64,000 nt of DNA from Coprothermobacteraceae bacterium (GTDB lineage: Bacteria; Coprothermobacterota; Coprothermobacteria; Coprothermobacterales; Coprothermobacteraceae): the NCBI GenBank assembly GCA_013178255.1, contig JABLWY010000001.1, positions 676,503-740,502 on the forward strand. The letters run 5' to 3'. The notes under the pieces were generated by a model. It made no database searches. It had not been told where the DNA came from and worked only from the letters and a program-made list of their open reading frames with translations. The position numbers and the translations under genes are program-made. Shown here one piece after another: positions 9,695 to 17,337 of the stretch (position 1 is the first letter of the stretch; every line of letters begins with the position of its first letter).

Positions 9695-10011
9695 TGATGG
9701 GACTGGAGGATGCAATCTCGGCAGCAAAGAGGCTGAAAGCTTTGGCTAAGGCTGAAGTGCTTGAAGCTGAGGCTTTCGGCCTGAGCGAGCAGCAGATTAA
9801 CTTTGCCAAAGAGAGACACCGTTTCTACTCAACTGTCCTCGAAATGCTTGAAACAGAACCTTTGGAGGATGTTGTTGCCTACGCTGAGAAAGTCCTCAGG
9901 GAAATCTGGGACAAGGAGCCTAAGACGATCGCTGATAAAGCTCGGATGGTGGCGACCGAGAGCTTCCTTAGGGCTATAGGGCTTGAGTCTAAGATAGAAG
10001 ACATTATCTAG
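9694..10011 (+). CDS. unknown small protein closing the V-ATPase operon
   Basis: About 105 residues, strongly helical and acidic, with no membrane span and no motif that I recognise. The start is one of two tandem ATGs at 9694 and 9697 (a GTG at 9691 is also possible) overlapping the stop of subunit D, with GAGGGTGAT immediately upstream. This means it is translated as part of the ATPase operon. A bidirectional hairpin follows it. It may be an accessory stalk or assembly factor, but this is only a positional guess. Confidence 0.6.
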   Translation: MMGLEDAISAAKRLKALAKAEVLEAEAFGLSEQQINFAKERHRFYSTVLEMLETEPLEDVVAYAEKVLREIWDKEPKTIADKARMVATESFLRAIGLESKIEDII

Positions 10012-10038
10012 CGTATTCGTGCGACAAACTTGTTAGCA

Positions 10039-10080
10039 ATAAGTGGCCCCGAAGCTGGCAGCTGCAGGGCCACCGCTTAT
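10039..10080. terminator. bidirectional terminator between ATPase operon and pfkA-like gene
   Basis: TGGCCC (10044-10049) pairs with GGGCCA (10067-10072), extended on the outside by ATAAG/CTTAT across a small asymmetry, with AGCT-GGC-AGCT inside the loop. It separates two convergent genes. There is no strong T-run on the + side, so efficiency is uncertain. Confidence 0.55.
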
Positions 10081-11063
10081 CAATAGAAGATTTCAGCTAA
10101 CTGGTACAGATTCGTGTCTGTTGGCTTTACCTGGGAGGCTAAGTCTAGGTTAACGAGCTGGTATTGGCCTTGGGTATAAGCTACCATTTTGTTTACGTTT
10201 CCCTGTTTAACTGCGGTAACAAGCTCTATGCCCATTCGCGTAGCTAGTAATCGATCTTGGACCGTTGGGTTTCCGCCTCTCTGCTGATGTCCTAACACGG
10301 TGATTCGCGTTTCCATACCGGTGGCATCTTGTATCACTTTGGCTAGAGCGTGGCCAACGCCCGTTTCACCAACAGGCAGCCAAGACATCACACAACCCTC
10401 CGCTACTACGACTATGGAAAAGTCCTTGCCCGCTTCCCTCCTCTTGAAGATGTGATCGACAATCCTTTCCTTCTCCACATGGACCTCGGGAATCAGTATG
10501 AAGTCTGCACCACCTGTTATTCCTCCGTACAGCGCCAGCCAGCCTGTGGAACCGCCCATCGTCTCTACAACCATGACGCGATGGTGCGCCTCCGCCGTGG
10601 TGTGGAGTTTATCTAAGGCGTCGGCAACCGTGGTCACGGCTGTATCAAATCCTATAGTGACGTCGGTACCGTTGATGTCGTTGTCTATGGTTAGAGGGAG
10701 AGCGATTACTGGTATGTCTCTCTTCGAGAGGAAATCGCAGATTTCCATTGTTTCTCTGTCGCCGATAACAGCTAGCGCCGTGATGCGGTATCTATCCATT
10801 GCTTCCCTAATCGTTTGCACTTGAGCTTCGTCCACTTGTGTTCTAGATGTTCCCAGAATTGTGCCACCTTTTGGAAGTATGCCCGACACGGACTTTGACG
10901 TGAGTATGACCACATCGTCATTGAGGAGCCCTGAAAAACCGCGCCTTACGCCTAGGACCTCCATGTCCATGTCATAGGCGGCTCTTACTATGCTCCTGAT
11001 AGCGGCGTTTGCGCCTGGCGCGTCAGCACCAGCCGTCAAGACTGCGATTCGTTTCACCTTCAT
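10080..11063 (-). CDS. 6-phosphofructokinase-like protein lacking the GGDGS motif
   Basis: 327 residues, clearly of the PfkA family by length and by LTAGADAPGANAAIRS, KGGTILGTSR, LPLTIDNDINGTDVTIGFDTA, VVETMGG, AEG and VLGHQQRGGNP. The sugar-phosphate side appears complete (TIDND with the catalytic Asp127, the arginine in HHR, ETR, H and R of GHQQRGG). The nucleotide side is not. Where the family has GGDGS/T, which holds the ATP phosphates and magnesium, this protein has G101-D-R-E-T105 with no length change, and GGDAPG has become GADAPG. It may therefore be inactive with ATP, act as a sugar-phosphate sensor, or use another donor. It is monocistronic, with AGGAAAGGGGAG before ATG 11063. Confidence 0.8.
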   Translation of the reverse strand: MKVKRIAVLTAGADAPGANAAIRSIVRAAYDMDMEVLGVRRGFSGLLNDDVVILTSKSVSGILPKGGTILGTSRTQVDEAQVQTIREAMDRYRITALAVIGDRETMEICDFLSKRDIPVIALPLTIDNDINGTDVTIGFDTAVTTVADALDKLHTTAEAHHRVMVVETMGGSTGWLALYGGITGGADFILIPEVHVEKERIVDHIFKRREAGKDFSIVVVAEGCVMSWLPVGETGVGHALAKVIQDATGMETRITVLGHQQRGGNPTVQDRLLATRMGIELVTAVKQGNVNKMVAYTQGQYQLVNLDLASQVKPTDTNLYQLAEIFY

Positions 11064-11119
11064 CTCCCCTTTCCTAGTGTTAGTTTACACCAAGCGACAC
11101 CCCTTTTAGATATGCAGAA

Positions 11120-11128
11120 TGGTATATA
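11120..11128 (+). promoter_or_regulatory. extended -10 promoter of the division/cell wall operon
   Basis: TGGTATATA fits the TGN-TATAAT pattern. A start near 11135 would put the MraZ-box repeats (11148-11177) immediately downstream, so that a bound repressor blocks initiation or early elongation. Confidence 0.45.
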
Positions 11129-11147
11129 AAAAGTCACTATTGCATTG

Positions 11148-11177
11148 GTGGTAAAAAGTGGTAAGTTATGGGTAATG
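11148..11177 (+). promoter_or_regulatory. MraZ operator: three direct repeats with 10-bp period
   Basis: GTGGTAAAAA, GTGGTAAGTT and ATGGGTAATG follow each other head to tail, so a TGG core recurs at exactly 10 bp, one helical turn. Known MraZ boxes in E. coli are GTGGG repeats with a five-base spacer, bound by the ring-shaped MraZ oligomer. The position just upstream of mraZ matches autoregulation. Confidence 0.75.
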
Positions 11178-11186
11178 AGACCAGAA

Positions 11187-11609
11187 ATGCTTACGGGGGA
11201 GTACGAATACGCTCTTGACAGCAAGGGTAGGTTCCTCATGCCTACCGAGTTCAGGTCTTATCTAGGTGATTCGGTTTACTTGGTGCGTGGGTTCGAAAAC
11301 TGCATCTATGTCTATAGTGAAGAGCAATGGCAGCGAATGTCAGAAAACATAAAGAATCTATCTTGGTCCACAGACGCTGCCCGCTGGGTTAAGAGGATAT
11401 GGTTCAGTTCCTCGACGCGGGTTGCCCTTGACCCCCAGGGCAGGGTGTTGATCCCACAAAACTTGAGAGAATCATTGGTTAGATCCGGCAAAGTGGTTCT
11501 GTTGGGTTGTTTCGATTACGTGGAAATTTGGGATGCCGAAACCTGGAAGCAGCAATCAGCTGAGAAGATGTCGCTACTTGGACAGTTCTTCCAGGAGGCA
11601 AACCAATGA
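11187..11609 (+). CDS. mraZ: transcriptional regulator MraZ
   Basis: 140 residues with the duplicated AbrB-like MraZ fold. Each half carries the DxxGR-x-x-x-P signature: ALDSKGRFLMPTEFR near the start and ALDPQGRVLIPQNLR in the middle. MraZ binds repeats upstream of its own gene and represses the division and cell wall operon in E. coli. ATG 11187 is chosen because the family starts with M-x-x-GEYE; ATG 11175 lies inside the operator. Neither has a strong ribosome-binding site. It ends four bases into rsmH. Confidence 0.92.
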   Translation: MLTGEYEYALDSKGRFLMPTEFRSYLGDSVYLVRGFENCIYVYSEEQWQRMSENIKNLSWSTDAARWVKRIWFSSSTRVALDPQGRVLIPQNLRESLVRSGKVVLLGCFDYVEIWDAETWKQQSAEKMSLLGQFFQEANQ

Positions 11610-12493
11610 GTGATTACATAGAGCATATCCCAGTCTTGGTCGATGAAGTTTCTGAGCTACTTGTGTGGAAAGGTCATGGTACATACGTGGATGCCACAGC
11701 AGGAGCTGGCGGTCATGTCGCGCGCATGCTAGATGCCCACCCGCATGTGCGGTTCATCGCATTGGATGTGGACCCAGAGGCCATTGCTTATCTGGAACAA
11801 AAATTCAAAGGAACGGACAGAGTCAAAGTCATTCATGGAAACTACCGAGACCTCCCACACATCCTGAGAAGCGTCGGTTTGAGCGAAGTCTCAGGGGTCC
11901 TTCTGGATTTGGGTGTGTCCACTCATCAAGTTCTTGCCGAGGATCGTGGTTTCAGCTTTAGGAAGCCGGGTTTGCTTGACATGCGATTTGATCCCTCAAA
12001 GGGTGTCAGTGCCTACGACCTTGTGAACAAGCTTGGTGAGGAGGAACTGGCAGATCTGATTTATCGTTACGGCGAAGAACACAAGGCGCGGAGGATAGCC
12101 AAAGCAATAGTAGAGTCTCGGTCCAAGGGGCCCATAAGAACTACTACTGAGTTAGCCGAAGTCATTCTCACAGCGTTAGGCAGGAGACATGGGCGCATTC
12201 ATCCTGCCACTAGGACGTTCCAGGCCCTCAGGATTGCGACGAACAGTGAACTAGATAACCTGCAACAGCTCTTAGAGAGCCTACTAGACGTCTTGGAGCC
12301 AGGGGGTAGGGCAGCAGTGATTTCCTATCACTCTCTAGAGGACAGGATTGTAAAGCATTTCTTCAAGGAATGGGAAAAGTCGGGGAAAGGGATTCAGGTT
12401 ACCAAGAAGCCCGTTGTACCGACCGACGAGGAGATTCAAGTCAACCCAAGGGCAAGAAGCGCAAAGTTACGCGTGTTCATGAAAGGAGGGTAG
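11606..12493 (+). CDS. rsmH: 16S rRNA (cytosine1402-N4)-methyltransferase
   Basis: 295 residues. The N-terminal HIPVLVDEV, the SAM-binding VDATAGAGGHVARML, the LLDLGVSTHQ segment and MRFDPSKGVSAYDLVN are all characteristic of RsmH/MraW, which methylates N4 of C1402 in the ribosomal decoding centre. It has its usual place behind mraZ. AGGAGG stands eight bases before ATG 11606. Confidence 0.96.
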   Translation: MSDYIEHIPVLVDEVSELLVWKGHGTYVDATAGAGGHVARMLDAHPHVRFIALDVDPEAIAYLEQKFKGTDRVKVIHGNYRDLPHILRSVGLSEVSGVLLDLGVSTHQVLAEDRGFSFRKPGLLDMRFDPSKGVSAYDLVNKLGEEELADLIYRYGEEHKARRIAKAIVESRSKGPIRTTTELAEVILTALGRRHGRIHPATRTFQALRIATNSELDNLQQLLESLLDVLEPGGRAAVISYHSLEDRIVKHFFKEWEKSGKGIQVTKKPVVPTDEEIQVNPRARSAKLRVFMKGG

Positions 12494-12497
12494 TCAG

Positions 12498-12839
12498 ATG
12501 ACGACAGCCTCTTCAATTCGTTTGCCCCGCGTGACCACGGAACCGCGTTACGTGGAACACGAGCACGTCGTTTCGCCTAGTAGAGCGACTGTTCGGAAAA
12601 GGATATTTGTTGTTCTTATTATGGTAAACTTCTTATTAGTAGGTGCACTTGGTTTCCTCGCGTTCCGCGTGGCGAATCACCTATACGCAGTAGAGGCCGC
12701 AAGCCGCCTCGTGCTGCAATCTCAACAAGAGATCTGGAGACTAAACATGGATTTGGATTTGGCAATTGGCAGCAAAATGATGGCCGTAGTGGGACAAGAC
12801 ACGGCTACGAATCCCGTCCAATTGGTGGGACAGCGGTAG
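12498..12839 (+). CDS. FtsL-like division protein
   Basis: 113 residues: a basic cytoplasmic tail of about 35, one membrane span (FVVLIMVNFLLVGALGFLAF) and a short outer segment with weak coiled-coil character. FtsL proteins are recognised by this layout and by lying between rsmH and the wall ligases rather than by sequence. Here ftsI, the usual next gene, is absent from the cluster. ATG 12498 has AAGGAGGG upstream. Confidence 0.6.
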   Translation: MTTASSIRLPRVTTEPRYVEHEHVVSPSRATVRKRIFVVLIMVNFLLVGALGFLAFRVANHLYAVEAASRLVLQSQQEIWRLNMDLDLAIGSKMMAVVGQDTATNPVQLVGQR

Positions 12840-12841
12840 CT

Positions 12842-14161
12842 ATGTTAGCTTCTGCTCTTGCAAAGATAGTTGGTGGGCAGTTAGTCGGAGAGGATTTCTC
12901 TTTTGAAAGACTGTGTTTCAATAGCAACGATTGTTTAGAGGGTTCCATATTTGTGGCACTACCCGGCGCTAAGACTCACGGGATCAGGTTTGTGGAAAAG
13001 GCCGTGGAAAGAGGAGCGAAGGGAGTCTTGGCTGATAGGCCTGTGGAAGGTGCCAGCTACATTTTGGTAGAAAGCGCAAGCCAGGCTATCATCCGTTTAG
13101 GTCATTGGTTGGCGCAGCAGTACACAGGAAAGGTTGTAGTTGTACTAGGGGCGAGCGGGAAGACCACACTGAAGGAGGTACTCAGAGCTATCGCTCCGAC
13201 ATCAGTATGGTCAAGCCGTGGCAACAGAAACACACTGATTTCCATAATCACAGACCTATTCAACGATTTTGATCGAGCCTTGCGTAGTCCTTACTGGATC
13301 ATAGAGTTCGGTATTCACGAAAGGACAGACGCTGATGACTTTCTAAGCGTTTTTTCACCTTACGCTGCTGTATTTGCTTCGTTGGGTGCTGAGCACTTGG
13401 AGTACTTGGGCTCTGTTGAAGAAGCTGTTAGTACAAACCTAAAGATTGGTCTAGTTGCACAGCGGAAGTATGCGCTTGGCCAGCAAGACTACGTGGTGGA
13501 GGGTGCTACTCTATACGGCTCTCCAGATTGCTCCACATATTTCAAGCACGGCTCCTTTACTTCTCACGGATCTACGATAGGCACCTTGTTTGTCGATGGC
13601 TTAGAAGTAGACATCACTCTTCCATTTTGGGGCAAGCGTTCAACTCAAGCGGTTGCGGGTGCCGCTCGATTTTGGCTCGACGAGGGCTTTAGCCTGAGCG
13701 AGCTCAACTGGGAAGGTTTGCAGGAAGTTAGTGTATGGGGTCGCCAACAGCTTATTAGGTGGAATGACTTTTGGATATTCTTCGACGCGTACAACGCTAA
13801 CCCTGAAAGTATGAAGGAATTTCTCGAGGTCGTCAAAGATGTGCCATACATGCACAAGGGGCTAGTAGTTGGTGACATGTTGGAACTGGGAGATTCTTCC
13901 AGATATTGGCACATGGAGCTAGCTCATTGGTTGCTGGATACGGGGGCTAGCTACGTAGTTTTGATTGGCCATGAAGTCAAGGTTACGCTAAACGAAATAA
14001 GGCGGCTTGGTGGGACTGCGTACGTTGAATGGTACCGTGATACTGATACTGCAAAGAAATTCTTCGAAGTACCAGCATATGTGGAGCTTGTCGGTTTCAA
14101 AGCATCTAGGGGCGTAGCGTTGGAAAAGTTGCTGGAAAATGAGTGCAGTCTTGAGGTTTGA
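12842..14161 (+). CDS. murF: UDP-N-acetylmuramoyl-tripeptide--D-alanyl-D-alanine ligase, divergent
   Basis: 439 residues in the three-domain Mur ligase layout. The ATP loop is VVVLGASGKTTLKEVL. The central region has SLGAEHLEYLGSVEEA where most MurF have TNIG-x-AHLE-x-FGS, and the motif for the second domain reads RNTLISIITDLF instead of NxN-x-x-G. The C-terminal domain has FFDAYNANPESMKEFLE, the DxYNANP-x-S/M signature that identifies MurF. It adds D-Ala-D-Ala to the muramyl tripeptide. The divergence may reflect a different third residue of the peptide; murE is not in the window. Confidence 0.88.
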   Translation: MLASALAKIVGGQLVGEDFSFERLCFNSNDCLEGSIFVALPGAKTHGIRFVEKAVERGAKGVLADRPVEGASYILVESASQAIIRLGHWLAQQYTGKVVVVLGASGKTTLKEVLRAIAPTSVWSSRGNRNTLISIITDLFNDFDRALRSPYWIIEFGIHERTDADDFLSVFSPYAAVFASLGAEHLEYLGSVEEAVSTNLKIGLVAQRKYALGQQDYVVEGATLYGSPDCSTYFKHGSFTSHGSTIGTLFVDGLEVDITLPFWGKRSTQAVAGAARFWLDEGFSLSELNWEGLQEVSVWGRQQLIRWNDFWIFFDAYNANPESMKEFLEVVKDVPYMHKGLVVGDMLELGDSSRYWHMELAHWLLDTGASYVVLIGHEVKVTLNEIRRLGGTAYVEWYRDTDTAKKFFEVPAYVELVGFKASRGVALEKLLENECSLEV

Positions 14162-14996
14162 GTCGCATTGGAGCTACCTTTTGTTGGTGGCATTAACTGC
14201 TGGGCTTCTTGTTTTTGCGCTAGCACGGTATTTAGGGGTTCGTGCCCAGTTTTATCCTAAGCGCATACGCGAGTTTTACGAGAAACAGGAGAAAGCGCTG
14301 GTGCCCCTTAGCGGCGGATTTGGTTTTCTCCTGGCCGGCGTTCTTGTATACGCTCTCTTCCTGGACAAAGCCATATTGGTAGCTACTTTAGCTGGTCTAG
14401 TAGGGCTGCTTGATGACGTGTTTAAGGTGAGGAGAAAGGGCAAGGGGATAAAAGCAAGAACCAAGTTGTTGGGCCTCGTCCTCGTAGCTTTGACTTTTCG
14501 CTATTTGGGTTTTGACTGGCTTAGAACTGCTTGGGCCTTCGTCGTACTCCTTTCTACTACTTCTGCCACAAACTTCACTGATGGCGTGGACGGTTTGTTG
14601 GGCACAATTACTATCCCGGTTCTATTAGTTCTTCCCAAGACGCCTGCCAATGCCGTTCTGCTGGGGGTTGTGATCTCCTACCTAGTCTACAACGTGTCGC
14701 CTGCCACAATTTTCATGGGAGACACGGGATCGTACTTCATAGGCGGATACTTAGCAGCAACCATGCTTTTCAATAATGAGGAGTGGTGGCTGTTCGCCCT
14801 GTGTTTTGTTGGCGTCCTGGAAGTGGTCTCTGTAGTCTTACAAGTGGCCTATTTCAGGCTCACTGGAGGTAAGCGCCTTTTCAGAATGACACCTTTGCAC
14901 CACCACTTTCAGAAGCTGGGCTGGAGTGATCCAAGAATAGTATTTGCGTTCGCTGCGGTGCAGACAATAGCGGCTGTCGTCTACTTGGTGAGGTGA
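14139..14996 (+). CDS. mraY: phospho-N-acetylmuramoyl-pentapeptide transferase
   Basis: 285 residues with about nine hydrophobic spans; most MraY have 320-360. Catalytic markers are GLLDDVFKV (the Asp pair), NFTDGVDGLLG, FMGDTGSYFIGG and RMTPLHHHFQKLGW, the last being the MraY-specific histidine motif. It makes lipid I on the inner face of the membrane. The short length comes from the first loops. The start overlaps murF by 23 bases. Confidence 0.94.
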   Translation: MSAVLRFESHWSYLLLVALTAGLLVFALARYLGVRAQFYPKRIREFYEKQEKALVPLSGGFGFLLAGVLVYALFLDKAILVATLAGLVGLLDDVFKVRRKGKGIKARTKLLGLVLVALTFRYLGFDWLRTAWAFVVLLSTTSATNFTDGVDGLLGTITIPVLLVLPKTPANAVLLGVVISYLVYNVSPATIFMGDTGSYFIGGYLAATMLFNNEEWWLFALCFVGVLEVVSVVLQVAYFRLTGGKRLFRMTPLHHHFQKLGWSDPRIVFAFAAVQTIAAVVYLVR

Positions 14997-15001
14997 ATAC
15001 G

Positions 15002-16315
15002 ATGATAGAACCAGGCTTTTCGCAAAGATTGAATGGAAAGAGCGTGCTCATACTGGGTTATGGCAGGTCTGGTGTCAGTGCAGAGAGATTCCTTTCTGAA
15101 CGTGGTGCCAGGGTCTACGTTTACGATGATAAAGCGGTAAAGCCGGAACTTGGGAAACTGGTCCAAGATTTACCTAGTGATCTAGACTTAGCGGTCACTT
15201 CGCCAGGCTTTTCCATGAGTCATCCTGTTGTGGTTGAGCTTACGAGGCGCGGAATTCCATTAGTAGGAGAATTAGAGCTTTCATATGACGCGAGTCGATG
15301 GAACTACTGGATCGCGGTCACTGGGACCAATGGCAAAACGACAACAACCTCGCTAATAGGGCATTTGCTGAGAGCTGCTGGATTCTCAGTTGTTGTTGGT
15401 GGGAATATTGGGCAACCAGTAACTTCTTTCTTGCATGAACCGATCAGTGAGACCGTCATCGTAGCTGAAGTTAGTTCATTTCAGCTGGAGAGTGTGTGGA
15501 CCTTCAGGCCTCAAGTCGCTGTCTTCTTGAATTTGACGGAAGACCACTTGGACAGACATGGCACCATGGAAGCTTATTTCACTGCCAAAGCAAAGCTCTT
15601 CGAGAATCAACAACCTCAAGATGTCGCGGTTCTGAACAACGAGGATGAATGGGTGCGTCAACTGATTGGTAGGACAAGAAGCAGGGCCGTTACTTTCGGT
15701 GTCGCAACTGGGCATGTCCACTGGCGGGAAGGTGTTCTGTATCTAGGGGAACAACCAATAGCAACAACGTCGCACGTCAAGCTGCGAGGCAGGCACAATC
15801 TATCTAATATCTCGGCAGCTGTGGCTGCTGTTTCGGAGCTCATGCCTAGCCAGTTTGATTACGGTACTGCCTTGAGCGATTTTCTTGCTCCTCCTCACAG
15901 GATAGAGTTTGTCAGGCAATTGAATGGTGTTGCATTCTATGATGACTCCAAGGGTACAAACCCGGATTCAACAATTGTTGCTATAGAAGCCTTTGAGGAG
16001 CCTGTCGTCCTGATATTGGGCGGCAAAAACAAGGGTGTTGATTTCACGCCGTTAGCCAAGAGGATACTGGAATCCACTGTGAAGCATGTGGTACTGGTCG
16101 GCGAAGCCAAGATGGCTATAATGCAGGCATTGCAGTCGGTTGGATTCGAAAGCTTTTCTGTAGCTGAAACTTTTGAAAACGCAGTGCATACAGCTTTTGA
16201 GGCTGCTAGTCCAGGCGATGTTGTCTTGTTGTCCCCAGCTTGCGCTTCCTTTGACATGTTTAAGAACTACGAAGAACGAGGAGACAGATTCAAAGAGATA
16301 GTGAGCAGGCTATGA
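15002..16315 (+). CDS. murD: UDP-N-acetylmuramoylalanine--D-glutamate ligase
   Basis: 437 residues. VLILGYGRSGVSAERFL is the N-terminal UDP-binding loop, VTGTNGKTTTTSLIGHLL the ATP loop, and DDSKGTNPDSTIVAIEAF with ILGGKNKGVDF are C-terminal MurD motifs. It adds D-Glu to UDP-MurNAc-Ala. ATG 15002 has GAGGTGA five bases upstream; an in-frame GTG at 14993 overlaps that site and is less likely. It overlaps ftsW by four bases. Confidence 0.95.
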   Translation: MIEPGFSQRLNGKSVLILGYGRSGVSAERFLSERGARVYVYDDKAVKPELGKLVQDLPSDLDLAVTSPGFSMSHPVVVELTRRGIPLVGELELSYDASRWNYWIAVTGTNGKTTTTSLIGHLLRAAGFSVVVGGNIGQPVTSFLHEPISETVIVAEVSSFQLESVWTFRPQVAVFLNLTEDHLDRHGTMEAYFTAKAKLFENQQPQDVAVLNNEDEWVRQLIGRTRSRAVTFGVATGHVHWREGVLYLGEQPIATTSHVKLRGRHNLSNISAAVAAVSELMPSQFDYGTALSDFLAPPHRIEFVRQLNGVAFYDDSKGTNPDSTIVAIEAFEEPVVLILGGKNKGVDFTPLAKRILESTVKHVVLVGEAKMAIMQALQSVGFESFSVAETFENAVHTAFEAASPGDVVLLSPACASFDMFKNYEERGDRFKEIVSRL

Positions 16316-17337
16316 GTAGAGCATCGGCAGCAGTACTGAGTTACATTGCCATGCTTTCGGTTTTCTTGTTGGGGTTACTCGTATGGCCTAGCGAGTGGTT
16401 GAGCACTAGAGGCCTTGTGCTGTATGTTGGGGCTTTGACTGTCTGTTTTTGGGGATCATTCTTGTTTTTCAAATTGGCTTCTCGTGGGCGTCTCCTGCAT
16501 CGACTTCATAAACTTGTTGCGGTGTTGTTGGTTGTTCTCCTCTTGGCCACACTGGTGGTGGGAGAGTCTCGTTACGGTTCTAAGCGATGGTTGTTTGGTC
16601 TTCAAACGTCGGAAATAGCGAAGTTCTTGCTGGCGCCTCCGTTTTATGTGACTGATGGTGCTCTTTTGGGGTACGGTTTCCTGTCCGCATTGCTGGTCGT
16701 GGGGCAGCCAGACTTGGGAACTGCAATCATAATGCTTTCTTCCGTACTTGTAGCTTGGTTGATCAGACGATTTAGGTTGAACGAAAGGGCTTGGGCTGCC
16801 GTATTGGGTACCGTGGCTGCGTTACCTGTGTTTTTTGCGAGTTCGCTAAGACTTAGGCAAGTGGTCGTAGCCATTATTATGCCCAACGGTAATGCGCTAC
16901 TTCATGAACATTGGGCTGAACGAATATTGAATTGGGTTGATCCACTTAGGGACCCATTTGGACAGAGTTTTCAAACGTTGGCGGGGCTTACATCACTGGC
17001 CTACTCAGCCAGTTTTGGGAAGGGTGTGGGCTCTATGTTCGTGCTTCCTGTGTCTTGGGCTGATTATGCCTTCGCCGAACTTGTGAGACACGGCAGCATA
17101 CTTTTGGGGGTCATAGCGTTGGCCCTCATAGGCGTTTTGTTGTATTTACTGCTAGAGCATGGTGGGTCTATGAAGTATTACGTAGGTACTTTGATCGTAA
17201 TGCATTTGCTCATAAACATGTATTCCATCGGGAATGTGCTACCGGCTACTGGAGTTCCATTCCCATTCATAGGGCGTGCACTTCAGAACAGCTGCGTACT
17301 GGCTGCACTATTGGGAGGAGCCTTGGGAGAGTCATGA
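16312..17337 (+). CDS. ftsW: FtsW/RodA/SpoVE family glycan polymerase
   Basis: 341 residues with about ten membrane spans. The SEDS motifs are present: GSKRWLFGLQTSEIAKF, GQPDLGTAIIM, the loop WVDPLRDPFGQSFQTLAGL, and the closing GVPFPFIGRA, where most have G-x-x-LPF-x-SYGG. These proteins polymerise lipid II. Placement between murD and murG indicates the division paralogue FtsW. It is shorter than the usual 360-400. Confidence 0.9.
   Translation: MSRASAAVLSYIAMLSVFLLGLLVWPSEWLSTRGLVLYVGALTVCFWGSFLFFKLASRGRLLHRLHKLVAVLLVVLLLATLVVGESRYGSKRWLFGLQTSEIAKFLLAPPFYVTDGALLGYGFLSALLVVGQPDLGTAIIMLSSVLVAWLIRRFRLNERAWAAVLGTVAALPVFFASSLRLRQVVVAIIMPNGNALLHEHWAERILNWVDPLRDPFGQSFQTLAGLTSLAYSASFGKGVGSMFVLPVSWADYAFAELVRHGSILLGVIALALIGVLLYLLLEHGGSMKYYVGTLIVMHLLINMYSIGNVLPATGVPFPFIGRALQNSCVLAALLGGALGES

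Noticed and set aside
10741-10800. A compensated frameshift as the cause of the odd GDRET segment in the PfkA-like protein
   Set aside because: The residue count from the VIG strand to TIDND is identical to E. coli PfkA and the flanking residues stay in register on both sides, so substitution is the simpler reading.
11148-11177. Short tandem repeats as a CRISPR or VNTR element
   Set aside because: Three 10-bp units directly before mraZ match the known operator layout; there are no spacers or longer repeat units.
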